Positions 29,876 through 40,856 of a DNA stretch of 64,000 nucleotides are shown here, one piece after another (positions within the stretch are counted from its first letter, which is position 1; every line of letters starts with the position of its first letter). The notes under the pieces were generated by a model. That model ran no database searches and had not been told where the DNA came from. It saw only the letters and a list, made by a program, of their open reading frames with translations. The DNA is from Endomychus coccineus (Eukaryota > Arthropoda > Insecta > Coleoptera > Endomychidae). A program made the position numbers and the translations under genes. The stretch spans positions 162,538,388-162,602,387 of the forward strand of contig OY294068.1 in assembly GCA_958510875.1 (NCBI GenBank). The letters run 5' to 3'.

Positions 29876-32240
29876 TACAGGGTATCCTCGAACTGCGTGG
29901 CCAAAATAAAACCGAAGATTCTTTGATTCGAAAAAAATTTGATGAGTCTTTTTACTTTTGCCTCAAGTGTCTTGTTTAGCCGGTAGAGGGCTTCAAAGTT
30001 GCAAAAATAATTTTGTTTTTTCGGTATAACTTGAGAAAGTGATGGAGGACTTATACAATATTTGGCAGGTGAGTTACTGTCAATAATAGCCGTTTTTGAG
30101 AGCGGAGCATAGAGCCTTAGAGACCATAGAAATGGCTCAAACTTGAGGATGTAACGGGAAAAGTGTCCAGAACTTTTTTGTGGTCAATTTAATTCACTCG
30201 ATATTTTTTATATAGATAGCTTATCTAATTTGAAAACTTTTTTTACTCTTAGAAAATTTTGATAAAATCAACGGATTAGCTTGAAAAAAATAATTTTCGA
30301 GTCTCTGCAATTTTGGCTTACTAATTTTACTTGATTAAAATACCTTAGTTGCCTTTGCTTTTCTAATGTCATTTTGGCATTTGGAGAATTTATTCTCAAA
30401 ACTGTCAGTTTTTACTTTGCTTTCCGTAAAAATTTTATAAAATTATGGCTCAAAATTTCACTAACACTGAAATGGTTAATATCTCGGTAAAACACGAATA
30501 ATAAAAACAATAGAAATGGGGAAACGATGTGATTATTTAGGAAAAACAAATGCTAAATTAAAAGAAACAACAAAACTTTTTGGGAAATCGTTAAGGCATC
30601 AATTGTTCGAAATGTTGCCCATTTTCCTGAATACACAAATTAATTCGTTTCAAGAGATTGGATTGAACTCTGGCTAGTACTTCAGGATCATTCTTCAATA
30701 AATCCGCTTCAGGATTTATTCGTTGCCACAATTCCTCTCGTGTGTTTACTGGAGCTGCATAAACTTTCGACTTCAAAGCGCCCCATAGAAAGAAGTCGCA
30801 GGGCGTCAAATCAGGGGAGCGGGCCGGCCAGTTCACTGGTGCATCGTGTCCTCTACCTATCCAGCGATCTGGATATTCCGCATTCAAATGTCGCCTCACA
30901 GCTAATGTGAAATGAGGAGGTGCAACATCATGCATAAACCAAAGGTCACGACGAATGTGTAAGGGCAAGTCTTCCAACAGTTCAGGTAGCCTTTGTTCCA
31001 AAAAGTTCAAGTAGTTCTGCCCGTTCAATCGATCGGGTATAACGGTAGGGCCAATAATAAAGTTATCCACAATTCCAACCCAAACATTGATTTTAGTTTG
31101 ATTCTGAAAATGTGTAACTTCCGTTTCATGAGGATTTTCATCAGCATAGAAATGTTCATTACGGAGGTTAAAAAGACCACATCTCGGGAAAGTAGCTTCG
31201 TCTGTGAAAAGAATTCTTCTACAAAAATTGGGGTTTTGCGTTTTTTCTTTGGACAATAAGCCGACAGAAATCTAGCCGATGACCTGGATCCATGGGCAAT
31301 AAGTCTTGAACTGTTTTAATATGATAGGGATACAACAGTTTTTCTTTCAGTACATTATGAACTAATGATTTTGAGGCTCCAATACGAAGTCCCAAACGTC
31401 GTGTGCTTATCCCAGGTTCAGTTTCAACCGCTTCCAGTATCTCTTCTTCGAGCTCTAACGTCCTTCTTGTCCGTCTGCGTCCAGTTTCTCTGCGATTTGC
31501 TTCAAATCTGCCAGTTTCCCGAAGTCTCCTCTCGATATTAGCAAAGGTTTGCCGATTTGGAATTCTGCGATGCGGATATCGTTCCCTATAAACTTGTACA
31601 CTTCTCCGGCCATTGCAAAGACAAAGTCTATAAATCAATAACATATCAACCATTTCAGCGTTAGTGAAATTTTGAGCCATAATTTTATAAAATTTTTACG
31701 GAAAGCAAAGTAAAAACTGACAGTTTTGAGAATAAATTCTCCAAATGCCAAAATGACATTAGGAAAGCAAAGGCAACTAAGGTATTTTAATCAAGTAAAA
31801 TTAGTAAGCCAAAATTGCAGAGACTCGAAAATAAGTTTTTTCAAGCTAATCCGTTGATTTTATCAAAATTTTTTAAGAGTAAAAAAAGTTTTCAAATTGG
31901 ATAAGCTATCTACATAAAAAATATCGAGTGAATTACAAAAAAGTTCTGGACACTTTTCCCGTTACATCGTCAAGTTTGAGCCAATTCTATGGTCTCTAGG
32001 GCTCTGTGCTCCGCTCTCAAAAACGGCTATTATTGACAGTAACTCACCTGCCAAATATTGTATAAGTCCTCCATCACTTTCTCAAGTTATACCGAAAAAA
32101 CAAAATTATTTTTGCAACTTTGAAGCCCTCTACCGGCTAAACAAGACACTTGAGGCAAAAGTAAAAAGGCTCATCAAATTTTTTTCGAATCAAAGAATCT
32201 TCGGTTTTATTTTGGCCACGCAGTTCGAGGACACCCTGTA
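29876..32240 (-). mobile_element. Tc1/mariner-like transposon with ~600-bp terminal inverted repeats
   Basis: Ends TACAGGGTATCCTCGAACTG (left) and CGAGGACACCCTGTA (right), next to TA on both sides (29874-29875, 32241-32242). The inverted repeats span about 29876-30482 and 31643-32240 with only scattered differences. Unusually, they run into the transposase gene: the left repeat carries its own ATG and about a dozen codons (from 30445) matching the true start at 31680. Confidence 0.9.
30591..31680 (-). pseudogene. Transposase of the long-TIR element, one frameshift
   Basis: The N-terminal frame (31680-31219) has NRRSVQVYRERYPHRR-like sequence and a predicted helix-turn-helix with LETGRF and RTRRTLELEEEILEAVE. 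The second frame (31256-30591) has ILFTDEATFPRCG (first catalytic D), INVWVGIVDNFIIGPTVIPD, LWFMHDVAPPHFTLAVR (second D) and WPARSPDLTPCDFFLWG (third D, 43 residues on). The frames overlap around an A-rich tract (31235-31256), so a single indel separates them. HDGAPPH is usual; here it is HDVAPPH. The family resembles arthropod 'DUF4817' transposases. Otherwise well preserved, so inactivation looks recent. Confidence 0.88.
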
Positions 32241-32288
32241 TATATATTTAGAAATCTGATGACATCTTTAGGAGATAAAACAGCGCAC

Positions 32289-33012
32289 TTTTTCGGCTTA
32301 TAACTCTTACTCTTCCGTTTCAAAAAAGCCTCTAGTTCATTGAATTTGGTGATATCTCGTTTCTCATGTATAGTCACCATCGATTTTAGCATCGACCATT
32401 TAGTCCATAAAGAATTCGGACTATACGTTTCTGACTGCAACGAATAAACACAATTACTACCAAATCTACCGAAAAACATAGAAAATTCCTTACCAGTTCT
32501 TGAAAATATGCCAGAAATACAGTTTCAGTGGCATCTTTTGGCATTACATTTTTCCGTGTCAGCCACTCCAGATATATTTTATATTCTTTTTTGTATACGG
32601 CTTCACTTTTCGATGGAAATAATGATTCTCTTGCTTTTTCAGCATTTTTCAAAATATATCCTCCATCGTATTTGGGGTAGAAAACACGTTTTTAACGCAA
32701 ACACAACTTGATAATAAAACTTTGTTTGTAAACAAGTAACATAGCAACAACCTAGCAACAACAAAACTCCTATAATCAACGGTACCTGATTCAAATATAG
32801 CGGGGAGGTAATGAATTCGTGTATTTATTCCGTTTCAAAAATGAACAAAATGTTATTGAAATCGGTCAGAAATAAAATTATCTATGTACCACGGGAATTA
32901 ATGAGCCTTAATAACCTCAGGCAATTGCTGTCCCTCGAGCCAGAGGCCCTCGGGACGCAAACTTTGCCATCGGTAATTAAGGCCCTTATAATTCCCTTGA
33001 TACATAAATAAC
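32289..33012 (-). pseudogene. Recombinase-like gene fragment, left inverted copy
   Basis: Minus-strand exon 1 (from ATG at 32666 to 32494) gives KNAEKARESLFPSKSEA, EYKIYLEWLTRKNVMPKD and VFLAYFQEL. A 59-bp GTAAGG..CAG intron (32493-32435) is followed by SETYSPNSLWTKWSMLKS and FLKRKSKSYKPKK. This resembles the N-terminal core-binding domain of tyrosine-recombinase-like (Crypton-type) proteins of arthropods. The assignment is tentative. A 2-bp insertion after the start codon breaks the frame. The upstream part to 33012 is an intact non-coding arm. Confidence 0.55.
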
Positions 33013-34411
33013 TATTAATATATTTTCTGTTCTTAGAGTCATACATTTGACCAGCAGAAGTGTCCAAAGGCTATTTTGCTAACAAAAGTTAGAGAAGTCG
33101 GTGATCGATTGATCACAGCTCATTTTCAAATTTCAGATAGATTTATCAACTAAAAAAAAAGTCTGAATTGCCGGTTTTTTTCAAAGCCAGGATTATATCA
33201 TATACTTAATCGAAGTGATTTCCAAAGAAAAAACTTCAGAATTAGCCAATATATCTTTCAACGTGCGAGTTGCAACCATTTCGCATTTTAGCGGTTACTG
33301 GAACACTTTCGAGAGTTTTATAGATGTTGTTTGTGGTTGTGCATTATGGTACTATCCTTTTTAGTAGATTTCAAAATAAATTTAATCAGTAAATTGCTTC
33401 AAAACTTTCCTGCAGTCCAGAAGAAGTCTATTCGTTTTGTTTGGCTTTGTAATATTGTTTACTCGTGACGTTACATAATCACGTGACCATGTTCAAAGTT
33501 GCCTTTTGGTGGCATTTTAAAATTACAAATTTTAATTTTATCGATTTCTACTAACAATATGAGTATTAATCCAAAAACATTAACATAATATCCATACAAT
33601 TCAATAACAAATAATCTTAGATAATTTTCTAACAATAGCCAAAGAACGTATCATGTTAGTAACACTGTTTCTAAAAGAAAGTTTTGGAAACTTCCTATAA
33701 ATCCATTTTATATTTTCCTTAATGCCTGTCATTTTTCCCTCATATTACCTTGGTGATTGAAATAGTACCCTCGCAAATGTTGTCCAATTAGTGTTAACTT
33801 TATTCAAAAGTTTAGGACGTTCAACGAAAACCGATACATTATGATTCGAATAAATATAAAGCATCCGGCTGGACGACATCTGACAGCCGGTGTTCCTTTG
33901 TGCTCGTAAGAGAAGATCCGTGTTGCCATTTAACAAATACTCCTTGCATCATTATTTAGATGAGAACGGGGAATATTACAAGGCACCAATGATTTCATTT
34001 GGCTTTTACGTAATATTTTTTATTGAACCATCGACAATTATTATTGATATATAGCAATATTAGTTTTAATCAATAACGTTGGGTTAATGTCGAATTCGAT
34101 ACTCTCGTAATTATTAATTAAACACATTTTATCGTTCATTGAGTATTTAACATGCACCAAGCGTCAAATTTATCGGCAGTATAACACATTGACTTTAATT
34201 CAATTATATTATCATTTATTTTCATTTCATGGATTTCGTGATGGTATTGGAGGGAACAGGCAATAATTTAATTTCTGACCGCTAACAGGGTCGATGTAAG
34301 GGAAATTAGGTTACATGTTACAATATCCCCTTTGTATCACTCTAAAGTCCCGGGAGTGATACAATGAAGATCACTTCCAATAACTTTGTGGCATTGTCCT
34401 GACGTGTACTG

Positions 34412-34484
34412 GCCCGGCTGCCTCAGTCGGTAGAGCATGAGAATGTTAATCTCGGATTCATAGGTTTAGGCCCCACGTTGGGCG
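34412..34484 (+). tRNA. tRNA-Lys-like sequence, probably pseudogene
   Basis: 73 nt resembling tRNA-Lys(CTT): acceptor GCCCGGC pairs with GTTGGGC, the D arm is CTCAGTCGGTAGAGC, the anticodon stem TGAGA pairs with TCTC(G), and the T arm region has GGTTTAGGCCCC instead of GGTTCGAGCCCC. The anticodon triplet reads GTT rather than CTT. Box B is damaged (GGTTTAGGC). CCA follows at 34485-34487, which nuclear tRNA genes normally lack, so it may be a retro-inserted tRNA or chance. Confidence 0.6.
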
Positions 34485-34584
34485 CCAGTTTATTGGATAT
34501 TGTTGTACTTTGTTAAAAATTTATAAAGGAAAACGATGGCTTCTTCAAGTGAACAAATTATAGTTCAAACATAAATACATAATT

Positions 34585-34655
34585 AGATCTAAGATCTCGC
34601 TAAATAGGTAACATTCACACATATGTTTTCTATATTTTTTCGTCTTTACGTACGT
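34585..34655 (-). mobile_element. Truncated PLE-A end with part of a hammerhead
   Basis: TCGCTAAATAGGTAACATTCACACATATG and TCGTCTTTACGTACGTTT match the family A end on the minus strand. Homology stops inside GAAA, so the CUGAUGA box and stem II are missing. Confidence 0.6.
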
Positions 34656-34832
34656 TTAATGATTAGGAATTCAGGTTATTTAAGGCTTACTTGATAATTA
34701 CAAGGATACAGGTTTTTATAGGGATTAAAATCCGTTTGTGACAGGTTATTTGTGTGGGAGGAGATTTAAAAAGAGTAATTATGAGTTCATTTTATTTAAC
34801 AACCAATTGAATTCAGGAATTTGGAAATAAGG

Positions 34833-35540
34833 GTTATTTATGTATCAAGGGAATTATAAGGGCCTTAATTACCGATGGCAAAGTTTGCGTCCCGAGGGCC
34901 TCTGGCTCGAGGGACAGCAATTGCCTGAGGTTATTAAGGCTCATTAATTCCCGTGGTACATAGATAATTTTATTTCTGACCGATTTCAATAACATTTTGT
35001 TCATTTTTGAAACGGAATAAATACACGAATTCATTACTTTCCCGCTATATTTGAATCAGGTACCGTTGATTATAGTAGTTTTGTTGTTGCTATGTTACTT
35101 GTTTACAAACAAAGCTTTATTATCAAGCTGTGTTTGCGTTAAAAACGTGTTTTCTACCCCAAATATAATGGAGGATATTTTGAAAAATGCTGAAAAAGCA
35201 AGAGAATCATTATTTCCATCGAAAAGTGAAGCCGTATACAAAAAAGAATATAAAATATATCTGGAGTGGCTGACACGGAAAAATGTTATGCCAAAAGATG
35301 CCACTGAAACTGTATTTCTGGCATATTTTCAAGAACTGGTAACGAATTTTCTATGTTTTTCGGTAGATTTGGTAGTAATTGTGTTTATTCGTTGCAGTCA
35401 GAAACGTATAGTCCGAATTCTTTATGGACTAAATGGTAAATGCTAAAATCGATGGTGAACATGAGAAACGAGATATCACCAAGTTCAATGAACTAGAGAC
35501 TTTTTTGAAACGGAAGAGTAAGAGTTATAAGCCGAAAAAG
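34833..35540 (+). pseudogene. Recombinase-like gene fragment, right inverted copy
   Basis: Reverse complement of 32289-33012, nearly identical over about 720 bp. Exon 1 (35168-35338) starts MEDILKNAEKARESLFP and ends AYFQEL. The intron is 35339-35397 (GTAACG..TTGCAG) and exon 2 reads SETYSPNSLWTKW, then a TAA in place of the TCG seen in the other copy. So each copy has a different defect: here a stop in exon 2, there a shift in exon 1. The preserved splice sites mean the sequence spread as DNA rather than through mRNA. Confidence 0.55.
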
Positions 35541-36545
35541 TCCGTTGTTATTTTTACTTGTGTTGATGCAACGATAAATAATGGTTTGTACGTTTTTTCA
35601 ACATGACTGCGCAGTAGGGGTGGGGGTGAAGCCAATTCCATTTTGACTGTTTTTCGTTCTGGAAACCCACTTATATTCAAACTACTTGAGCATTACATAA
35701 GCGAAATGCTTCGCCATTATTAACATTTCCCACGCCGCGTACACTTTGAAGGAGTTTGGCTATAACCCGGGAGTGTATCTACAGCAATTATATTATCAAT
35801 AGTGATTTCAAGTGCTACAACTTTCATACAGACAATTTTTCCAAAAACCACTCCCACGATACTAGAATGACGGTAAAGTGATTTTTGTAACTTTAGAGTC
35901 CTGTACCGTTCAAAATACCAGTTCAGGGTTGCCAAAATATGTAGAATTTTATTTCGAACACTTTTCTTCAGAAATTCCGCGAAATAAAATAATAATTACA
36001 AATTTATTCAAGATGGCGGCGAATCCCCTTTTGGTTTTAGCTTCAACCACAGTGCAAGACGAATCGCCAGGGATAATGTTTTTTCAATAATTTTACTGTA
36101 CTATGAATCAAGCGACGACCGCTCTATTTTAAGGCGGCTTCTTCGAGGTTAGGGCCTGGGTATGTCAGCCCTGATCGCCACCTCGAATTGATTTCTGAAA
36201 ATGTAGGTACAATTTAATTAGTACACCGAGGTGTCAACCTTTTAGTGATTTCCCATTTTCTTACATACAAAATAGCATTTGTGCTGAAATGATAGACGAG
36301 AGAGGAGTGACAAATTTGCAGGGGTAAAGGTACTCACAAGCGGTTAATCATATGATTGAAACCTTAATAGAGATATGTTGATTGATTGAGAACAAATTAA
36401 TTCAATTCATCGCATTTTTTCACGGAACTTGTATGATCAAATATAGAAATATTTAGATTTCTAATTCATTACTCTGTAAATAATGCGACCGACCACTGGA
36501 GAAAACTTTGTCAATAAGACTTTTTAATTTCTAGTTTGTGCAATA
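35541..36545. other. Unassigned DNA
   Basis: Small ORFs without domains (for example 35878-36090 on plus). No repeat end recognised. Confidence 0.4.
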
Positions 36546-37842
36546 TACGAGGGTGGATTGATAAGTTTCCGGCCTGACCAAGAGATGGCGCCACTAGGCC
36601 TACGTTGTGGTGGCGTTCTATAGTACCATCCTTAGATAGCTTGTAGCTATAGTTTCAGTCCGATCACCATGTTAGTTTAGGTTTGAGAGCACGCTGAACA
36701 AGACGCCTCTGTGTTTTTCGTAAAAATGGGAAAGCTGGAAAATCGTGATGTCATCAAATACTTTTATTTGAAGGGGTTAACGCCGAAGGACATTAAAGAA
36801 GAGATGGAGTCAACACTGGGGACATCCTCCCCATCATATTCAACCGTTAAGCAGTGGGTTTCCGAGTTTAAAAAGGGTCGTGTGAGCACCTCTGATGAGC
36901 CTCGCTCAGGACGCCCCATTGAGGTCACAACTCAAGATGTGATCGAAAAAATCCATCAAATAGTGCTGAAAGACCGCAGATTAAAAGTGCGTGAGATAGC
37001 TGAGACCTGTAAGATGTCATATGAACGTGTACAAAATATTTTGCACCAACATTTGTGTATGGAAAAGCTCTGTGCAAGATGGGTGCCGCGTTTGCTAACA
37101 GTCGACCAAAAATTGATTCGAAAGAACATTTCTACCGCCAATTTGGCGTTGTATAAGCGTAATCCAAGCGAGTTTTTGCGTCGATTCGTAACCGTTGACG
37201 AAACTTGGGTCCACCACTACACTCCTGAAACCAAAGAACAGTCTAAACAGTGGATTGGGCCAGGGGAACCAACTCCAAAGAAGGCAAAAACAATTTTTTC
37301 GGCGAACAAGGTTATGGCTACTGTTTTTTGGGATGCAAGAGGTATTATATACATTGATTACCTTAAAAAGGGTAAAACTATCACTGGTCAATACTACGCA
37401 GACTTATTGCAACGTTTGAGCCACGAAGTGAAAATTAAACGACCTCATCTGGCGAAGAAAAAAATCTTGTTTCATCACGATAACGCACCAGCGCACACGT
37501 CCATCGTTGCGATGGCTAAAATCTACGATCTGAAGTTTGAATTGATGCCGCACCCTCCCTACTCTCCAGACCTAGCCCCGAGTGACTATTATCTGTTTCC
37601 TAACCTCAAAAAATGGCTTGGCGGTAAGAGATTTGCGGACAATGAAGAAGTAATCGAAGCTGTAAATGGGTATTTTGAGGAGCTTGACGAATCAGTCTAT
37701 AGAGATGGCATTACTAGACTAGAACACCGCTACGAGAAATGTATCAGCCTTGAAGGAGATTATGTTGAGAAATAAAAAAAAATAATTCTTAAAAACGTTG
37801 TTTTTCTTGGTCAGGCCGGAAACTTATCAATCCACCCTCGTA
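36546..37842 (+). mobile_element. Complete mariner transposon, 1297 bp
   Basis: Both ends share the perfect 38-bp inverted repeat beginning TACGAGGGTGGATTGATAAG. TA flanks it at 36544-36545 and 37843-37844, the expected mariner target duplication. One uninterrupted transposase lies inside. Length, TIRs and ORF all match a complete element, and identity of the two TIRs suggests recent insertion. Confidence 0.95.
36726..37775 (+). CDS. Mariner transposase (D,D34D), intact
   Basis: 349 residues from MGKLENRDV; an upstream in-frame ATG at 36711 adds MFFVK, but the downstream start matches the usual family length of about 345. The N-terminal half has two helix-turn-helix regions, ending near EPRSGRPIEVTT. 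The catalytic triad is visible: VTVDETWVHH, FHHDNAPAHTS and YSPDLAPSDYYLF, with 34 residues between the second and third aspartates. WVPRLLTVDQK is the conserved linker. The enzyme cuts and pastes the element at TA sites in the nucleus. No frameshift or stop is present, so it may be active. A related but different mariner is broken at 42281-44622. Confidence 0.95.
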   Translation: MGKLENRDVIKYFYLKGLTPKDIKEEMESTLGTSSPSYSTVKQWVSEFKKGRVSTSDEPRSGRPIEVTTQDVIEKIHQIVLKDRRLKVREIAETCKMSYERVQNILHQHLCMEKLCARWVPRLLTVDQKLIRKNISTANLALYKRNPSEFLRRFVTVDETWVHHYTPETKEQSKQWIGPGEPTPKKAKTIFSANKVMATVFWDARGIIYIDYLKKGKTITGQYYADLLQRLSHEVKIKRPHLAKKKILFHHDNAPAHTSIVAMAKIYDLKFELMPHPPYSPDLAPSDYYLFPNLKKWLGGKRFADNEEVIEAVNGYFEELDESVYRDGITRLEHRYEKCISLEGDYVEK

Positions 37843-38194
37843 TACAGTAAACATTGGATATTTTCTAACCATTGGTAATTTATTTAGATTTCGCAAGATC
37901 AGTATGAAATCATTATAATTATATCTAAGTCAATGTAGTATCAGAGTACAAGATTTGTTCCATTTAAGAACCTTGAACTTTTAATGCAATTACATAGACA
38001 TCTATCAACTAATTAGGTCGCAATGTAACGATACCCTTCAAAAGAGAATATCACTCGAAGTTCTCAAAACCGACAATTGACAATATCAATTTTTTACTAG
38101 AACATATAGTCAAGGTAATTGTGGATGAAATACTATTATCTTCCAAATGCCAATTTCAATTGAAAAAAAACGCAACGAACATGTTTTTTGGTAT
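37843..38194. other. Unassigned AT-rich DNA
   Basis: No recognisable feature. Confidence 0.4.
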
Positions 38195-38390
38195 ACAAGG
38201 CCAAGTTCAAAAAGGCTCTGGAAAATAAAACAGATGGCGCCACAATCGAAAATCCCATGTGACATTTGTGATGTATACCATCTTTAACTAGAACGCATTA
38301 AAATTTTCAGACACGGTACCAACGATCATGGTGGATAAATTATTTAAATATGTGCGCAAAATGGAAAAAAGTATACTGGTTCTGAAGTAT
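38195..38390 (+). mobile_element. Mariner 5' end fragment
   Basis: CAGATGGCGCCACAATCGAA, CCCATGTGACATTTGTGA and AACTAGAACGCATTAAAATT match, in the opposite orientation, the right part of the mariner at 42281-44622. The fragment ends shortly after an ATGGAAAAAAGT that corresponds to that transposase's start. Only the end of the element remains. Confidence 0.65.
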
Positions 38391-38409
38391 GTGTAATATG
38401 TTTGAATGT

Positions 38410-39175
38410 CTGAAACAGATTTTTAAAAACTAATTGTATCAGCACACAGCGTCCTTATCGCACCAATTTGAATTAAAAATGCCCACGTCCCCGAAACGAA
38501 CAGAAGCACGAGTAATCGAATTAGTAACACATTAACGTTTTAAGTATTTGAATATGTATCAAGAATCCACTCCTTAACAATTTTCTTCTAAAATTCGAAG
38601 TCATTTCAAGCAATGTTTGAATACGGCTGAAACCAAAATGTTTATTCTTTCTTTACTGATAGGGTTGAAATATTTTTTTGAATAGCCACACACATTTACA
38701 GTGTGTTACGAACAATTTTCAAATTCTTGAGACGGTCGGTCCTCTGTTTATAACACTTTTTTATAACTAGTTGGTGCAACTGAATTGAAGAGAAGATATC
38801 GTTGAAACCAAATTTTTTTAGTAAACCACAAGTTTTTATATTTCCATCTGCATCGCCTAATGTTTATATCTAGGAAACTAACTTGTTTTTGTTCACTTTT
38901 ATTTCACAAGTAAATTGAAGTTTACAGTAGAAATTGTTAAATTTATTAATCACGTACTGAATTGTATCATTGGAACACACATTAGGCAATCATCTACATA
39001 CCGTTTAAAGAATACAGGTTGAAAATCTAATGAATTTATTACAGATTCCTCCAGGCATTCCATAACTAGGTTAACAATAGTAGCTGAAATAGAGGATCCC
39101 ATTGCTGTGTCGAATATTTGTCCAAAATATTGCTCACCGTATTTAGTCCAGTAAATGAAGGTATTAATATTTATA
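38410..39175 (-). pseudogene. PLE family A RT fragment joined to its terminal repeat
   Basis: On the minus strand: FIYWTKYGEQYF, FDTAMGSSISATIVNLVMECLEE, then FFKRYVDDCLMCV (catalytic YVDD, about 39003-38989), with frame breaks after it. The GIY-YIG part is missing. The family A terminal repeat follows (38660-38410: AGTGGATTCTTG, CGTTTCGGGGACGTGGGC), cut off just before the ribozyme. Confidence 0.75.
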
Positions 39176-40856
39176 TTTTTTTGTTATGAGCCGATTTTGA
39201 TCACTGAGGGCTCATTTTCTTCGTAATGATGTCTAGAACAAAGTGCGGGGGTTTATTTTCCTGACTAATTGTTTATAGCGTTAATAAACAATAATTAGTA
39301 TTAAACAAATGCGTGTCTCAGAGCATTATAAGAAAAAATTAAAAAGTACAGGTTTTAAGCGAGTAATTGAATAATTTCAAGTGTTAAAGTAATAAACAAA
39401 GGTTCACAAAGCTTACTCAATGTTCATAAAGAATTTGTTAATTAACAAATTAACGAAAAAAGGAAATTTAGACTCGATTTCGGATATTTTTAACTCGATG
39501 AACACGAATTTGTTGATATAATTGCAATAAATTGTTTATTTCATTTGTTGATAAACAATTTGTTAATTAACAAATAAACGAAAAAATGAAATTAGGTGGT
39601 TATGGGATATTGGACTCGATTTCGGATATTTTTAACTCGATGAACACGAATTCGGTAATATAATTGCAATAATTTGTTTATTTCATTTGTTAATAAACAA
39701 TTTGTTAATTAACAAATAAACGAAAAAATTAAATTAGGTCTAGTTATGTGATTTTGGACTCGATTTCGGATATTTTCAACTCGATGAACACGAATTCGGT
39801 AATATAATTGCAATAATTTGTTTATTTCATTTGTTAATAATCAATTTGTTAATTAACAAATAAACGACAAAATTAAATTAGGTCTAGTTATGTGATTTTG
39901 GACTCGATTTCGGATATTTTCAACTCGATGAACACGAATTCGGTAATATAAATGCAATAAATTGTTTATTTCATTTGTTAATAAACAATTTGTTAATTAA
40001 CAAATGTTTATCAACAAATGAATGAATTAATTAACAAATTGTTTATCAACAAATGAAATAAACAATTTATCGCAATTATTAAATCACCAAATTCGTGTTC
40101 ATCAAGATGAAAATGTCCGAAATCGAGTCCAATATCGCATAACCAGAACTAATTTCATTTTTTCGTTTATTTTATTAAAAAATGAAATAAACAATTTATT
40201 GCAACTATGAAATCACCAAATTCTTGTTCATCAAGTTGAAAATGTCCGAAATCGAGTCCAACATCGCATAACCAGACCTAATTTCATTTTTTCGTTTATT
40301 TTATTAACAAATGAAATAAACAATTTATTGCAATTATATTACCGAATTCGTGTTCATCGAGTTAGAAATATCCGAAATCGAGTTCAATATCCCATAACCA
40401 CCTAATTTCATTTTTTCGTTTATTTGTTAATTAACAAATTGTTTATTAACAAATGAAATAAACAATTTATTGCAATTATATTACCGAATGCGGGTTTATC
40501 GAGTTAAAAATATCCGAAATCGAGTCCAATATCGCATAACCAGACCTAATTTCATTTTTTCGTTTATTTGTTAATTAACAAATTGTTTATGAACATTGAG
40601 TAAGCTTTGTGAACCTTTGTTTATTACTTTAACACTTGAAAATATTCAATTACTTGCTTAAAACCTGTACTTTTCAATTTTTTTTTATAATACTCTGAGA
40701 CACGCATTTGTTTAACACTATTTATTGTTTATTAACAATATAAACAATTAGTCAAAAAAATAAACCCCCGCACTATGTTCTAGACATCATTACTAAGAAA
40801 ATGAGCCCTCACAGATCAAATTCGGCTTATTACAAAAAAATTTAAATATTCAGGTC
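39159..40856. repeat. 1.7-kb palindrome built of tandem ~143-bp units
   Basis: The left arm repeats a unit with GACTCGATTTCGGATATTTT, ACTCGATGAACACGAATT, TAATATAATTGCAATAA and TTTGTTAATTAACAAATAAACGA about four times (GACTCG at 39471, 39613, 39757, 39901). The right arm has the inverted units. Centre near 40010. The outer arms carry TGAGGGCTCATTTTCTTCGTAATGATGTCTAGAACA and GTGCGGGGGTTTATTTT and their complements. No protein. It lies between two PLE-A pieces, and both flanks share TTAGTCCAGTAAATGAAG in opposite orientation. Confidence 0.85.

Larger units (their letters stand above)
33013..34832. other. Spacer between the inverted copies
   Basis: No gene beyond the tRNA-like sequence and a truncated PLE-A end. 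The block at 33015-33070 (ATATATTTTCTGTTCTTA) belongs to a dispersed repeat also at 26005 and, inverted, at 57760. Confidence 0.4.

Noticed and set aside
32811..33011. 66-codon ORF as a gene because it is identical at 34834-35034
   Set aside because: Identity is explained by near-perfect inverted arms; no domain or codon signal supports translation.
34471..34487. LTR retrotransposon primer-binding site on the minus strand
   Set aside because: The match extends over a whole tRNA cloverleaf and no LTR pair is visible; a tRNA-like origin explains more.
39400..40620. CRISPR-like regular repeats
   Set aside because: Eukaryotic context, the spacers are as repetitive as the repeats, and the array is mirrored in inverted arms.
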